Positions 45,983-59,180 of a DNA stretch of 64,000 bases are shown piece after piece. The stretch is from Cymbidium sinense. Its lineage: Eukaryota > Streptophyta > Magnoliopsida > Asparagales > Orchidaceae. The number at the start of each line of letters is the position of its first letter. Position 1 is the stretch's first letter. Both the position numbers and the translations under genes were made by a program. Location of the stretch: positions 111,417,121 through 111,481,120 of the forward strand of contig CM038222.1 in assembly GCA_021442155.1 (NCBI GenBank), read 5' to 3'. The notes below the pieces were generated by a model. It did no database searches. It was given only the letters and a program-made list of their open reading frames with translations, and was not told the DNA's origin.

Positions 45983-46489
45983 GGAGGGGGAAATGAGACT
46001 TCATCCCTCATGCTCCCACCACTATTCAACCCTCAAGACCTTCCCAAAATAAAAATGAACCTATTCCCCACCTCTTTGAGCCATTTTTGAGCTCAAAAAT
46101 ACAAATAGAAGCTTTTTCGGCAAGACAACGGTTAACATTGGAGAAAATGACATTCCATAGGGTGACAAAGGTTAAAAATTATTCCAAAGCTTTCTCATAT
46201 ACCTCGGAGTTCACTCAGATCTTCACCGCAGCCGAAAACCATCCCCGACGAGGTAAATTTTGTCAAACTTTAGCCGGCCTTAGGATTTTTTGCATTTTAT
46301 GTTAATTTTCTTGTGATTTTAGAAATTTCTCCTAGATAATCATAGATTTTTACTCTAAATCATCCCAATTAGGAAATAGAAAATTTTTTTTGGTGTGAAT
46401 CAATGCAAAAATGGGTCCATTTGGGCAAGTTTTCACTTAGAAATCCCATTTTTTCTTTTAAAAAGAAAATTCATTTTTACTATTCATCA

Positions 46490-46740
46490 TTGGCGGGGCT
46501 ACAGCCGCCGTTCGATCCCATGGTTTACGGGATCAAATGGCTCGGATGGCCTAATGAGATCTGGATTGTCCAATCATGCGGTTCTCGATCGACGGTTCGA
46601 TAAAGACGTTAATCACGATCACATCCTCTATCTAATTGACGTTCTAACCGGTTTTTGTGATTTTGAGAGCAAAATGTGGGTCAGTCGCTAGACCATTGAC
46701 CGGTCTTCCAACCCAAATGGCTCATGTCAACGCCGCGAGG
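46490..46740. other. CpG-rich island in 3' LTR of element C
   Basis: Counterpart of 27240-27500 (GGGCTACAGCCGCCGTTCGATCC, CGATCGACGGTTCG, CAACGCCGCGAGG). Confidence 0.5.
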
Positions 46741-48689
46741 ATTTATCTGATTTAAAAAATTAATTTAAATCACCTGAAACTTCAAAAATTGATAGAAAAT
46801 AAAATACTTAACCAAAAATTATAAATAAGGGCTCGTTGAATTCATCTTTTGGAGTGGAATCTAACAAACCCAAATCCCCAAATATCACTGAGTATTTTGA
46901 GCTTAATTTGAGTTTTAGTAAAAATTAAATTTCATTAATTAAACTAAAAATATATGTCATATTAAGTTGAAATTTTTATGGATTGAAATTAAAGTTAAAA
47001 CACACCTACTATAAAAATTTCAAATAAATTAATCCACCATCTTAATAGACCAAATTAACTTTATAAATCAGATTAAAATTAATTCAAATCAAATACTTAA
47101 TTAATCTGCTAATTAATTTGATCACATATTAAGTAAAATAATTAAAGTTAATCAAATTAATCATATTAAACTTAATATTAATTAAACATAAATTTGAACA
47201 TAATCAAAATGCAATTAAATACTAATCAAAACCTAAATTAAGCCTAAATTATTAAGACTTTAATTACATCATTAACCTAAATAAATTTGAAATCAAATTG
47301 AAAATTAAACAAACCTTTATAATTAATATAAATACACTTCTTAATTAAACTAATCACATAATCACATTGAACCTAAACAAACCCATAGACTAATAAAGCT
47401 AATCAAATCAAATTAAAAAAAGACTCTCATCAATTTAATATGTAATCAAATCAAATCTCATTCAACCTACTTAAATAAGATAAACTAATTAACTATCTAA
47501 TGTATGAAATCAAAATAAAACCAAAGTTTGATAAATATGGCAAATGGGTGAGATTAAAAAAAATCCTAATTACAAAGAATCAAACTCAATTAAATCTCAA
47601 TTTATCTAATCTGATCAAACTACAAATAAATGAACCACAATCAAATCAAATAAGCATAAAATTAAGTCATAAAACCATAATCAAAGAATAGAATTAAATA
47701 TTAATTTAAAAAAATATTAAATTATCAAGATTTAATTAAACCAAAACATCTAATCTAAAATTAATCAATCAAAAACACATGAACGTAAACAAACTTAAAC
47801 TTTATTAGATATTAAGGATATTGAATTATCAAGATGCAATTAAACTAAAACATCTAAATCAAAATCAATCAATCAAATACTTAAACAAACTAAAATTCTA
47901 AATTCTAAATTCTAAATCAAATCAAATGAATTACACAAATTCAAATGGGCTAATTAAGATACTTAAGGACCTCAATTAGACTCTTTCGGAGTTAGGATGT
48001 AGAATAGGGTGAGTTATGTCTACAAATGGAATTCATTTTACTCTTCATTCTTGAAAACTTAAACATCACTTTAACCAAATAAAAGTGAAATAAAAATGAA
48101 AAATAAATCATCTAATCATTTAAATTGAAATCCCACAAAGGTAAAATTTAAACCAAATTCAAACTTTAAATTGAAACTTAAACTACGGAAGCCTAGTAAA
48201 GTCTTACCACATAAGCCTTAAGCACACACATTAGAATACTAAGTCACCACTTCTAGTGCTAAGTTAGGGTATTGTATGTATGATGTAGTGTTTTGTTTTA
48301 TGATGTAATATTTTAGACTGGATGTTAGGGTGTATGTTTTATAGATTGGGTGTTAGGCCATTATTAGCTTAATCATATTTTACGTAGGGGGTTGTGCTTA
48401 AGGGGCTGCTATAATAAAAATATAAATGTGTTTGTTACACAGGTTGCTTAGCCTCTAAGCATAACTCATGTTAGGACTGATGGGCTTGGTTACCCATGTG
48501 TGGGGTGCTAAGTCCAAATTATTTATATGACTGCTTGGGTTATATGGTGTGTTTAGCTAACATTTATTTTGCAGGTGTAACTAGATTTTATTTTTCTATT
48601 TTGATGTAATTTTGTATTAGTAATTAGGATTAGTGTTATGGGGGATTAGGATGAGTAGTGGCCAAAAGGCTTAGTCCCCGGGGTGCCCT

Positions 48690-48887
48690 GTGATGCCTCT
48701 GGAGAAAATCAAATCAAAAGAAAGAGAAGGAAGAAATGAAGAAAAGAAGACGCCCATAGCATGTATTATTTTCTGTAATCCGGGCTATATAAGGGTAGAG
48801 CTCGGCTACCCATATTTTTTTCTCTTTTTGGGGTATACAATGGAACTCGACCGCAGTGGGCTTTTATTCTTTTATGGTAGTCTATAA
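48690..48887 (+). CDS. Small ORF shared by LTR copies (3' LTR of C)
   Basis: 65 codons; MMPLEKIKSKEREGRNEEKK, CNPGYIRVEL, YPYFFLFLG, LLFFYGSL. It has the same start, frame and stop as 29440-29637. Function unknown. Confidence 0.3.
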   Translation: MMPLEKIKSKEREGRNEEKKTPIACIIFCNPGYIRVELGYPYFFLFLGYTMELDRSGLLFFYGSL

Positions 48888-50285
48888 AATTGTTTGATAT
48901 TGTGTTTAGATTGCGCATTGGAACAGTATGATTTTCATAGTTTTCTTTATGATCGATGCTTGAATGTGTGGCCTAGATGCGGTAGGCTCTTAGGATAAAA
49001 TTAACTTTTCTACCCCAAATAATAACTCATAATTAAAATATAAAATAACTCATAACCTCACATAAAAGCTTAGGAATTAAATCAAGATAATAAAATTTTT
49101 AGCAACCCCTTAGCTGGATGAATGAATGTATAATATCATGCATGTCATATTCTTCTACTCTTGTTAAGAGGGGACTTCCATCTGTGCTAGAGAATGAAGG
49201 CTTAACCTGTGATAACCTTTGATGGAAGAACACCCCTTTCTCTCTTGATTTGGCCCATGATAAAGTTCTCATGCATTTAGGCATACAAAATCCCATAGCC
49301 TCTGTCAAAATAAAGAGTTCAAAAGAATCAAATAATTTTGATAAAATTTGCATTAGATTAATTCATGAATTCATACCACTCATGCTTTAGTCTCATAAGA
49401 AGTAACTTTAAGGACTTAGTTACCTTTCTATATGAACAACAACCTAGCCATTTTGTAAAGAATAAGACTTGCCTACATAAATTTAAAGCGTAGGAGGGGT
49501 TAGCTGGCTACCACTCCAGGCGGTAATAAGTCCAACTGTCGAGTGGTTTATTCTCTCTTGTGGAAGTACACCATATTCCCATTTTGCCTTAAATTTAGGT
49601 CATTCTTTGACCCTTGCCAAAGGTCTCTAGCTTTGGATCTGAGGTAGCTATTTCCTCGAGCTACAAGCATAAATCCTCACCACTTAGGCATTTCCATAAT
49701 CGTATGTTGTGAAATTATAAGCCCTAATAATCTAATAAAATGTTAACTCAAATAATTAACTCTCTTCAATTTCAAAAATATAATGCCCAATTATAAGGTA
49801 GATCGGAATGCTAATTAGGCTTCCTATTATCATGAACATTTCCTACTTTCTCCCTTTGACTTCCAATAATAAGTCTTGTCCTTGATCTATTCCATTTAAT
49901 TTTCTAAAATAACTAATCCTTTGATAGTCTTAACCTTGAAATCATTGGAGATCCTAATTGCTAACTTTAATCGAGAGTATTCTTAAGGAATTTTCATTCC
50001 TTAAGATGTAATTAACTATGGAGGCTTGCGTCCATAGGGAACTTAATGAACCTGACTTAAAATAAATCCTGCTTTACTTTTCCATGTAAAGTAGGGGAAA
50101 GATCTCTAGTATATCTGAAGACCCATCATGCCTTATGAGTCTTTATTAGGTGGTTAGGTCTATTATAGGGTGGTGATTTCTATCTTTTGAGATAGTACAT
50201 CATTCCTTAATGTCATATCTGATCACTTCAATAAGTACCCCCTAAGATCTACATTGTGTCCCACATCTCAAAAATAAACACCATA

Positions 50286-50290
50286 AGGGT
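50286..50290. repeat. 3' target-site duplication of element C (AGGGT)
   Basis: Identical to 24919-24923. Confidence 0.85.
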
Positions 50291-52684
50291 TCATCTAACT
50301 TAGGATTAATTAAAACACATAATAAAACATTCACTAAAAAAATCAATAATGAATCTATCTTAAAATTACTTAAGGTAAAGAGGAAAGGGAAGTTCTCTTC
50401 TCTTTTCCCATCATTATAAGACTTAGCAATTAATTATAGGTTCATTCAAACCCAAATCAAATCATCAAAATAAAAACAAAATCAACTAAATAACTTAAAT
50501 GAAACCACCCTCTAAGTTGAACATTTTAACACTTATAAAATTTTAATCTTAAGGTCTAACTAAGCATACCACACAAATCTTATAAGGCACCCACATTATA
50601 CTAAGTCACCACTTCTAGGTTTAGGTTAGAGCGGTGCATGGTTTGATGCTTTGCTTTCATTTTGTGATGTAATATTTTAGTCTGAATGTTAGGGACTGAA
50701 TGATAGGATGCTTTTAGTCTAATCATTATCTCATGTAGGGGATTATGCTTAAGGGGGCGTTGTAATAAAAATATAAATTCTTTTACTGTGTAGGTTGCTT
50801 ATACCTCTAAACATAATCCAAAATAGGATAGGTGGACTTGGTTATACATGTGTGGAGTGCTAAGTCCAATATATTCATAAACATGCTTGGGATTATTTGG
50901 GTTGTTTAGCTAATCTCTATTTTGCAATTTTTAGTTAGATTTGCTTTATTTTTTCATGTACTTTTATAATTAGGATTTACAATGATTATTATGAGAGATT
51001 AGGATGAACATTGGTCATAGGACTATGTCTTATGTACCATATGAAGCTTTTGGAGTATCCACCTTCCAACCAAGCCAAAACGAAAAAAAGAAGAAAAAAT
51101 AATGAAGAATGAAGAAAGAACCAAAAGAAGAAAGAAGAAATGAAGAAATGAAGAATGAAGACCCCCATAACAATTAATTCCTCTTGATTGTAATTTATTC
51201 TTTTGTAATTCAGGTTGTATAAAGATAGAGCTCAGCTACCCAATTTTTTTTTCGAGTTTGTACAGTGGAGCCCGACCACAAAAGGCCTTTTATTCTTTTG
51301 CACTAGCTTTATAAATTATTTGATGTTTGTTTAGCTTGTGCATTAAGATGGCATATTTTTTAGTTTCTTCTTTACTTTGATGTATGGCTTGGATGATGAT
51401 TAGGCTCTTAGAAAAAAAAAATTTCTATCCAACTAATCAATTCAAATTAAAATAAATAACTCATAACCTCACCTAAAGCATATATTATAAATCAAGATAA
51501 AAGAATTAGCAACCCACTTACTGGATATTGTACTTCTCACATCAAGCATAAAAAGCATCTTGTTTCACTCTTGATTTGGAGGGCTTCCACCCATATCAGT
51601 GAACTTGGCTTGACCTTTGAGAGCCATGGTGGAAATTCACCTCCTTTCTTACTGATTTTGGCCCATAATCTAATTTATCATGCATTAAGCATATGATTCC
51701 TAAAGCTTGTGTCAAATTGATTGTCCAAAATAAAAATAAAATCTAATAAAATTTGCATTAGATTTAAGACATTAAATCATGCCCTACATGATCTAGTATC
51801 TTAGGGAGTGTGTTTAAGGACTTGGTCTCTTTCTAAATAAATAATAACTTAGCTATCTTGAAAAAGCATATGACTTGACTACATGTATTTAAAATCATAG
51901 GAGGAGTTAGTTGGTGGCCATCCCAGGCAGTTGTAAGTCCAAATAGTCGGGTGGTTTATCTTCTCTTGTGGAGGTAGACTAAATATACATGTTTGCCTTA
52001 GATTTAGGTCATGCTCTGGCCCTCACCAAAGCTCCATAGATTTAGGTTCTAAGGTTGCTTCTCCCCTTTGGAAGATACAAGCATAAATCCTCACCTCTTA
52101 GGCATTTCCATGATCTTGTGTCATGGAATTGTAAGCCCTAGATTTTTAATAAAAATTCAACTCAAACCAAATAAATCTCTTGAAATTTCAAAAATATAAA
52201 GCCCAACCATAGGATAGTTTAGGGTGCTTACTAAGCTTCCTAGTATCATAAGCATCCACTACTTATCTTCCTTTGGCTTCGATAATAACTCCCTCCTCTT
52301 GATCAATCCCACTTGATCTTTTAAAAATGAAACAAATCGATTGATAGTTCTACCTTCAAAATCTTTGGAGACAATGATCATTTACCTCAATTGAGATTAT
52401 TCCTAAGAAATACCATTCCTTAGGATGTAATTAACTATGGGGGCTTGCCTCCATAGGAAACTTAACGAACCTGGTTTAAAATAAACCCTACTTTACTTTT
52501 CCATGTAAAGCAGGGGAAGAATCTCTGGTACATACGAAGACCCATAGTCCTAGGAGTCTTTATTCAAGTGATTAGGTCCATTGAAGTGTGGTGATTTCTA
52601 TCTTTCGAGATAGTACACCTTTCCTCAATGTCATACCCAATCACCCTAATAAGAGCATCTGCAGATCTATGTGGTGTCCCAACA
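50291..52684 (+). mobile_element. LTR 'B', 3' part
   Basis: Continues LTR B after element C. TTAGGATTAATTAAAACACA matches LTR A near 14350 and the two stay colinear: TAATATTTTAGTCTGAATGTTAGG (50668), purine tract (51066-51165), partial small ORF (51170-51309), GATCTATGTGGTGTCCCAACA at the end. The end lacks the CATC.CAAAATAAA piece seen at the ends of LTR A and of element C. No 5-bp target duplication matching the TCCAC at 19407-19411 follows directly. Confidence 0.8.
51170..51309 (+). pseudogene. Partial counterpart of the LTR small ORF in LTR B
   Basis: An open frame without Met: NLFFCNSGCIKIELSYPIFF, then a diverged tail to a TAA. It aligns with CNPSCIRVKL.YPYFF in element C. The front part is closed by a stop. 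Confidence 0.3.
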
Positions 52685-55600
52685 ATAAGGCGTATATTTT
52701 TGTTTTCATTTATCCTTTCCAAAAAAAGGGATAGATGAAGGCAGGAATATTTTCACCACATCCACCTATATAGGATCCACATTGGTTTTTGTTACCTTAA
52801 ACTCAATATATTTGCTTATAGGTTCACTCACCATTACAACACTAATTCTTTTTCACTTCATTATTAACCTCAGGGGTGGGTTTGACTTCATCTACTACTG
52901 GTCAAGAATGACAAAACACATGGATCTTTCAAGTAAATTACAAAAAATTGTGGGATGAATTATTCTTCACTATTGAATATTTATTTATTGCTTCCAAAGG
53001 TGGTCAGAGAAAGTTGTAATCCCAAAATTTCTACAGGAATATTTTGTTACATCATGAAAATTCTTTCTCAAGCCTTAATTTGGTGTGATACACCCCATAA
53101 TCATTAGGACCCATATGATTTGCTCATTAAAGCTTTGAATAATATTTTGTCCCTTTCAGAATAGTGCAAAAACCTTAGAGGTGTCTTGAGATCCCTATCT
53201 CATGGATGCTAGTTAGACTTCGATACACGAAACCTTGATGAATATGAAGCACCATCAAATTAAGTCAGTTAGGCCATATTATAATAACAACTAATTATTA
53301 TAATGGATTTGGAATATTTTCAAGAAGTGATTTATCCAAGATGCATCAGGGTATCATTAAAGAGTGTGACAATAGTTGATCCTCATGGGAATCGACATAA
53401 TAAGGTAAGGGACCTTTCAACTGGATAACCGCTTAAAGACATTTCTTCCCTTCTCGCACATCAAAGATTTTCCAATTTTAATCATTGCTCATAAAAATAA
53501 TCATGAAGAGTCCTTTAGATTTTGCATTAGAAAGAGAAGTCACAAATCTTATAATTCACTTTAATTTTAGTTAAAAAATATTATCCTTTCATCATAATGG
53601 ACATAGGCTAAATTTTCCAATGACTAAGATACTTTGAATATTTGTGTTCAAATGTGGATATGCCTATTATTTCTCTTTCCTTTTTTTATGACTTGTTCTC
53701 ATCGCATAACTAAGGATATGCTTTTCAATCAACCATGTTCATATAGTGTTTTTGGAATCCCTAAAATGTATTTTATGGAGCAATGCACTTGCTTACTTTT
53801 TTTCTAAATAATTTTGATAATTTGTAACTAAAGCACCACATAAAGATGCATTAAACATTTTTTTTCTTGGAATGACAAAAACATCTCGAGTTTATTAGCT
53901 TAATAATTTTTATTTTTATTTTCAAAGTATTTTATTATATCTCCAAAATGAGGCTCTTTGATTTTGAATTCTTAAAAAGATAACATTGGAATGCAAAGAT
54001 AATTTTCTCAATAAAAATAGCTAATTAGTGGTAGTGTGATAAGAGAATTATCAAGTGGTCATGATAAAGAAGATAAAAATTGGACAAGTAGTATAATTAT
54101 CTTTTACAATAAAAAAGTAAAAAAAATTATGATTTTAAGGATGTGGCAACTTAAATAATTCAAGATAGAGCATCAATACCTTAGCATTACTAAATTTATG
54201 CTTCAATACAAAAGAATAGCCTTGGAGAAACTCAACTTATTTTACATTCTTGTGGTAATGTATCTTAAGGTGTTGATGAATTTAAGGGTATGACGGTAAG
54301 AGTGAAAGATGACTCTTTAGTGTAGTAGGTAGTACTCTATTATTTCAACAAATAGATCATGACATATAATTTCTTATCATTAAAAAAGTAGTGTTGTATG
54401 ACATCACTTATTTTTTCATGAAATGAAATCTTGTTTTATTTATCCTAAGCAACTACTTAAGCTTAGTCTAGGCCAATTTAAGTAACCTAAGTATAAGTGA
54501 AGAGATCATGGAGACCTCAATCTACTAAATGGCATTAACTACATTGGTTGTCCATAAAAGAATACATTTTCTAAAGGTGCCAAAATTGTTGATAAATATT
54601 TATAAAAGATAGTTAGTCCCTTAAAGTTTTCTCATTGGTTAATGATTTTGTATTGGGACATGTCTTACTTTGCTCTAGTTGTAGTCTATTAGTAGAACAA
54701 AAAAATTAAAAAAAATGACTTCATTTTGAAGGAATTAATACTTCCCCTATTGATGTATTATTTGTCAAATCTAAAAGTTATAATGTAAGTATAAAATGTT
54801 TAGATTATGACTTTAATCTAAATAGTATATTAAAGTATTATTGAAGTAAATCATTAGGAATTTAGTTATACATAATTTGAACACTTTGACATCAAACTCA
54901 TGAAAGCAATAAATGATTTATATAATTCAAAGAATATAATAAGATATTAATAGAAGTCATCGAGTATTTTATAAATGATTTCTCGTTCATCACTAAGATT
55001 AATCCTAATCTTATGGTTTTATGATCTATTTTTTTTATTAAAAATAGTTTAACCAAAAGTAAAATTAAAGATGCCATTAAGTTTAGATATTTGAGCTTAT
55101 ACTTAATTATTATCTTATTTATGACTTGAATATTTATGAACATTTTGTTGGACTCATTTTTTTCTTGCTGCAAGATAAGTTGGGATAACATAGAAATCAA
55201 AGCATTCCTATAAGTGTACTTCTTGAGGAAGTCATGATCTTGATGGTATAAATTTGCAAGTTTAGCTAGTTAGCCGATTGTTAAGGTCAATGGAGTGTTA
55301 GATGTCTCTCCTTGGGGTGGCTCATTGAATAATTCATTAGATGTTAAATTAAAAATTTGAGTTAAAAACATAGAGATCACGATGGGTATGAATTTTCATA
55401 GGCTGAAGACAACTTTTTAACTTACATTAAATGTAGAGTAGAGATGAAAACATAACTTTTTTTTCTTAGATTTTAAGTTCTCAGGTTTTTAATATAATCT
55501 TATTAAGAGAATAAAAGTTATTGTAGGAAGACTCGTGCACTAGAAATAAAGAAGTGGTTAATTTAAATTTGGTTATCCTTTTTTATTAGTAGCTACTACT

Positions 55601-55750
55601 TTTAAACAATAATAATTTAATGTGGCAAAATAATATATTATTTATTTTATGGTTTTTTTGAAAGAAACTTGATGGACTTAATATTTGATTAAAATGCATA
55701 AGAATTTTTGTAATCATAGTGAAAACCACACCTACTCGAAAGCTAATGTC
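52685..55750. other. Unassigned AT-rich sequence
   Basis: Very AT-rich with dense stops on both strands. I searched by eye for RT, RNase H, integrase, gag and transposase blocks and found none I could defend. The minus-strand open frame at 54898-55200 (rich in Ile/Leu/Lys) has the composition of random AT-rich DNA. Confidence 0.4.
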
Positions 55751-56460
55751 TACCTAATGTGATATAGCTTGTGTCCATAAGTAGAACATTCCACTAGATC
55801 AAATCCTCATAATTACTCATCCTAATTGAATCCACACATCTATAAGTAATAGGTCAAGTAGTGTGATTAACCCAACTAATATGGAATGGCATAAAGTGGC
55901 ACAATCTTGGCTATTCCCAGAGGAGGGAGGAAGGAGTGCTCTAGATCTTCTACTAACCAAAGTGGAAGAGATGTGAGAAACTCTACTCACCAAAGTAGAA
56001 CTGTGGTGAGAGGTTGCCAAATCCCATAGATGATCAGTCACCAAGCTCCAACATGAGTGTTTTCACTCCAATTATTCATACAAATAGTTCAAAAGTATTT
56101 CATTAAACTAGAATAAATGGTTATATAAACTACAATACTATAAGGGATATGCCACTTAGGGAAAAACTACTAAAAAACTGCCACAACTTGGAACCAATCA
56201 TCCCATAGCACCGAGGTGCCATAAGCCAGCACCTTGGCATTGGCTTCTCTATCTAGACATAACAAAAGGGATCAACTATAACAACATGATGGTAGAAGTA
56301 TAGCACCTTGGCGTATACAACTAATGCACTTATATCATTTTAGCACTTAATGAACTTAATCATAACTCCCATACAATACTTATGACTAGATACATCATCT
56401 ACTATATAATACAACATATGAGACACAAATATAAAACATCACAACACATAAAACACAACA
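55750..56460 (-). mobile_element. Possible LTR/UTR remnant beside second gypsy copy
   Basis: It lies just downstream, in element orientation, of the integrase end of the second decayed gypsy copy and may hold its 3' LTR. LTR ends not found. Mixed composition with a more GC-rich patch (55900-56050, 56160-56260). Confidence 0.25.
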
Positions 56461-58265
56461 TAGGTCTCGTAGGTTTTGATTTTTAGACTAAAACCTTGTA
56501 ATGGGTTCTTCTCTCCTTTGATGTGCTACATAATATCCCTCGGACTCCAAAGAACACTTCTCTGAAGACTTAAAATTTTGGAAGTCTTCCAAAAGCTATG
56601 GAGCAAGGCTTCGTAGCTCATCTAAAGCCAATCAAATATCCTCACTTGGGGATTTATCCTTTCACTTTATTATTAACCTTAGAACCATGTTATAATCTAT
56701 TGGTGCTTTAGTTGTTATGACGTCCTCCACATAAAATTTTTTTGACTAGATAAGTACATGCAAATGATTTGTATCTCCTCATGTAAAAGTATCATTCTAT
56801 AAATTTGGAGGATAGGTAACTACTCTGAAAGATGTTAAATCTTCCAGCTAGAAAATAAGACTAATAGATATCCCAATTCAAGAACTTAAGCAATGGTACA
56901 AAGTTTTCCAATAATTTTAATGGCCCATAAGCTCACACTTGTAACTTTTAATATTTGGTAGAAGGAAATCTCTTATGATGGATTCATACCAATACATAAT
57001 CACCTATCTTATATTCCTTAAAAATTTTACTTTTATTTTTTATTCAAAATATTAACGTTTTGTATTTCTAATTATTTTTTATATCTACATGAAGGCTATG
57101 AAAATCACATGCAAATGTACATGTCAAATCAAAAAAATGTATGAGTAGGTGTGCTAGTTAGGTTAATAGGGGTCTTAGGATTATATCTATAAACTTAAAA
57201 GGTTATTTATCAGTTGACATGTAAATTGTATTTTTATAGACAAATTCAGATGTAGTAAAGTTAAATCAAAGACTTATATGTTCTTCCTAACTCAACATCT
57301 CAATAGGTTCCCTAAGGTTCTATTGATGCCTATCTATTTTCGCATCAATTTGTGGATAAAATGTAATGAACTTCAATTGTGTTTTTATTAATTTCCATAG
57401 AAATTTGCAAAAAGAAGATACAAATTTAACATCTCTATCAAAAATTGTAGTGGATAGAACCCCATGTAGTTTCATAATTTCTTTTAAAAATAACTTGAGT
57501 ATATAAGATGCATCATTTGATTTTGAACTAGGTAATAAATATGCCATTATAGAAAATCTATCAACAAATACAAAAATACTTTCATGTCCACAAGGTGTTC
57601 TAAGAAAACCTAGCATGAAGTCTATTGTTAGGTCTTCTCATGGTCAAGAAGGAATAAGTAATGATATGTAATGACTTTCCTTTTACATAATAGTCATAGC
57701 TTGCTGTCCAGTGTAATGCTGGGCTACAACACATTCAACACATCTTCATAGAGACAACCAGTAAAATCTATGTTCAATAAGATCTTATATTTTTATTTGC
57801 CAAAATGTCTAGCTATATCTCTTGAATGAAGCTCAGAGATAAGGAAGTGTCCCATGAATATTTTAGGGATACATAATCTATTGCTCTTATAAATATATTC
57901 ATCAATGATAACAAAGGGACTAAAAAAGGTTAATGGTTTTGACTCATGTTCTAGATAAATTAAATTAAAATAAGGGCAAGCTTTATAATCTCCTCTTATA
58001 GTATTAAACCTAGGGATTTGAAATTCTAAAGATGAAATGACTAAAGATACTTTAGATAAAGCATATACTGGCTTGTTTTCTACTCTAGACATGTGTCTAA
58101 GTACAAAGGAAAATTCTTGACAATATTCAATCCAATTAGCATGTATATGTTTCAATTTCATTTGAGAGTTGATGAATTTTAGGGCATAATGATTTGTATT
58201 CAGAATAAAATTCCTGTATAATAGATAATGTTACCACTACTGAAGAGGTTGAATGATCATATAAA
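56460..58265 (-). pseudogene. Second copy of decayed Ty3/gypsy (RNase H end and integrase)
   Basis: Same family and orientation as element X. The non-coding block at 56465-56650 (ACACTTCTCTGAAGA, TTTTGGAAGTCTTCCAAAAG) matches 5280-5440. On the minus strand, 57793-58161 reads the tail of RNase H and start of integrase (VEFLxxF-like WIEYCQEFSFVLRHMSRVEN, then KPVYALSKVSL, then LHSRDIARHFG). 57320-57616 reads the integrase core (RTPCGHESIFVFVDRFSIMA, SSKSNDASYI, LHGVLSTTIFDRDVKFVSSF with catalytic Asp, ITFYPQIDAKIDR). The zinc-domain and core order is correct. It is better preserved than element X here. Its RT and gag are absent because the sequence changes abruptly at about 58265. Confidence 0.8.
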
Positions 58266-58277
58266 ATTATTGATCAT

Positions 58278-59180
58278 ATATGTTGGATCCAAATTTGTTT
58301 ATGGATGAGGAAATAATTTTCTAAGATACCTAAAAAGTAGAGTTATGTGAAAATATTCTTAGTAGAAAGATAAAAAAGTAAGAAAGTGCAGTGAAAGTAA
58401 TAATCTTTATTATTATGAATGCGAGTACAAAATATGGGGGTCTAGAGTGAGAGCCAAAAGGTCCTCCTATAAGAAAGAAGTCCCCCTTTTATAACATCAA
58501 TGGGTGACCATACATAGAAAGCTCTTTTAAGGTAAATTCAATAGTAGAAATTACTGCCTAAGCTAATGGCAGTGAGTGAGTATAGGTCCATTGATTGATG
58601 GAGGCGAGTAGCTCATTATCTAATGAGTATGCAAGCATGGATGGGATGAAAGAGAATAATTTCCTCATTCCTTTGAGTAGTCTCCTACTACTAGAAAGTT
58701 GATTAATGCCTTATCCTTTAAGTTATTATTATATTTTAAGAACTTAGTTCATGCGATTAAGTCGATCTTTCCTTATTAGATACACCTTTCAACACACATG
58801 TCTATTCTTGGTTTTTGAGCACCCTTATTGCAAGTGTTTTATGGCTAGACTCCTATTCACTACTTCAGGTATACATTTAGCTCCATGATTCTTTTGATCC
58901 TTATAGACGTACCTCACAAATGAACAAAATAATGAATAGAATGATTAGCTATAAACATTAAAAGATCTAAAAAAAGAAAGAATAAATACAATTATTGAGT
59001 GGTCACATCACCTTTTGTATAATCTAATTGTTTGATGTACAAAAGGCTATGAAAGGATTCTCTCTTTCTTCCTTAACAAGCTCTACATTCCCTCATCCAC
59101 TTATTAAGATAAACCCTTTGAATTCCAAGGGTTAAGTCTATGAAACATTTTGAGACATACTATGGATGCTAAAAGACCTC
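58278..59180 (+). mobile_element. Candidate 5' LTR/leader of element E
   Basis: Sequence changes at about 58270 from gypsy remains to TGTTGGATCCAAATTTG, which could be an LTR start (TG). No second copy of this start occurs in the window, so this is not proven. The block up to 59000 has no coding signal. Confidence 0.25.

Larger units (their letters stand above)
24924..50285 (+). mobile_element. Element C: complete 25.4 kb Tat/Ogre-like LTR retrotransposon
   Basis: Bounded by LTRs at 24924-30655 and about 44150-50285 and by AGGGT target duplications. The order inside is 5' LTR, hairpin tandem array, upstream ORF, gag, protease, RT, gypsy-type RNase H, second (archaeal-type) RNase H, integrase, 3' tandem-repeat region, 3' LTR, all plus strand. 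The second RNase H, LTRs of 5-6 kb, repeat-rich untranslated regions and a total above 20 kb are the marks of the Tat lineage (Ogre-type) of plant Ty3/gypsy elements. Every ORF is broken by stops and frameshifts. The stretches of LTR compared by eye are about 90-96% identical, so the insertion is old but well after LTR B. Confidence 0.9.
44150..50285 (+). mobile_element. 3' LTR of element C
   Basis: Colinear with the 5' LTR from about 44160 (CTCTCCTTTGACTTAGGAC) to 49925 and then carries the 360-bp end lost from the 5' LTR: TTAGATGTAATTAACTATGGAGGCTTGC-type sequence, GAGATAGTACATCATTCC and the end AAATAAACACCATA. The first ~30 bp (the TGTTGACCTCAC part) are not recognisable, so the 5' edge is approximate. 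It holds a TATA box at 45976-45982, a CpG-rich island at 46490-46740 and the small ORF at 48690-48887. Confidence 0.85.

Noticed and set aside
46395..46691. 98-codon frame in the 3' LTR of element C
   Set aside because: Not kept in the 5' LTR, and it falls over the CpG-rich island. Chance frame.
54898..55200. 100-codon Ile/Leu/Lys-rich frame on the minus strand
   Set aside because: Composition matches AT-rich DNA, no motif, and no neighbouring coding sequence.
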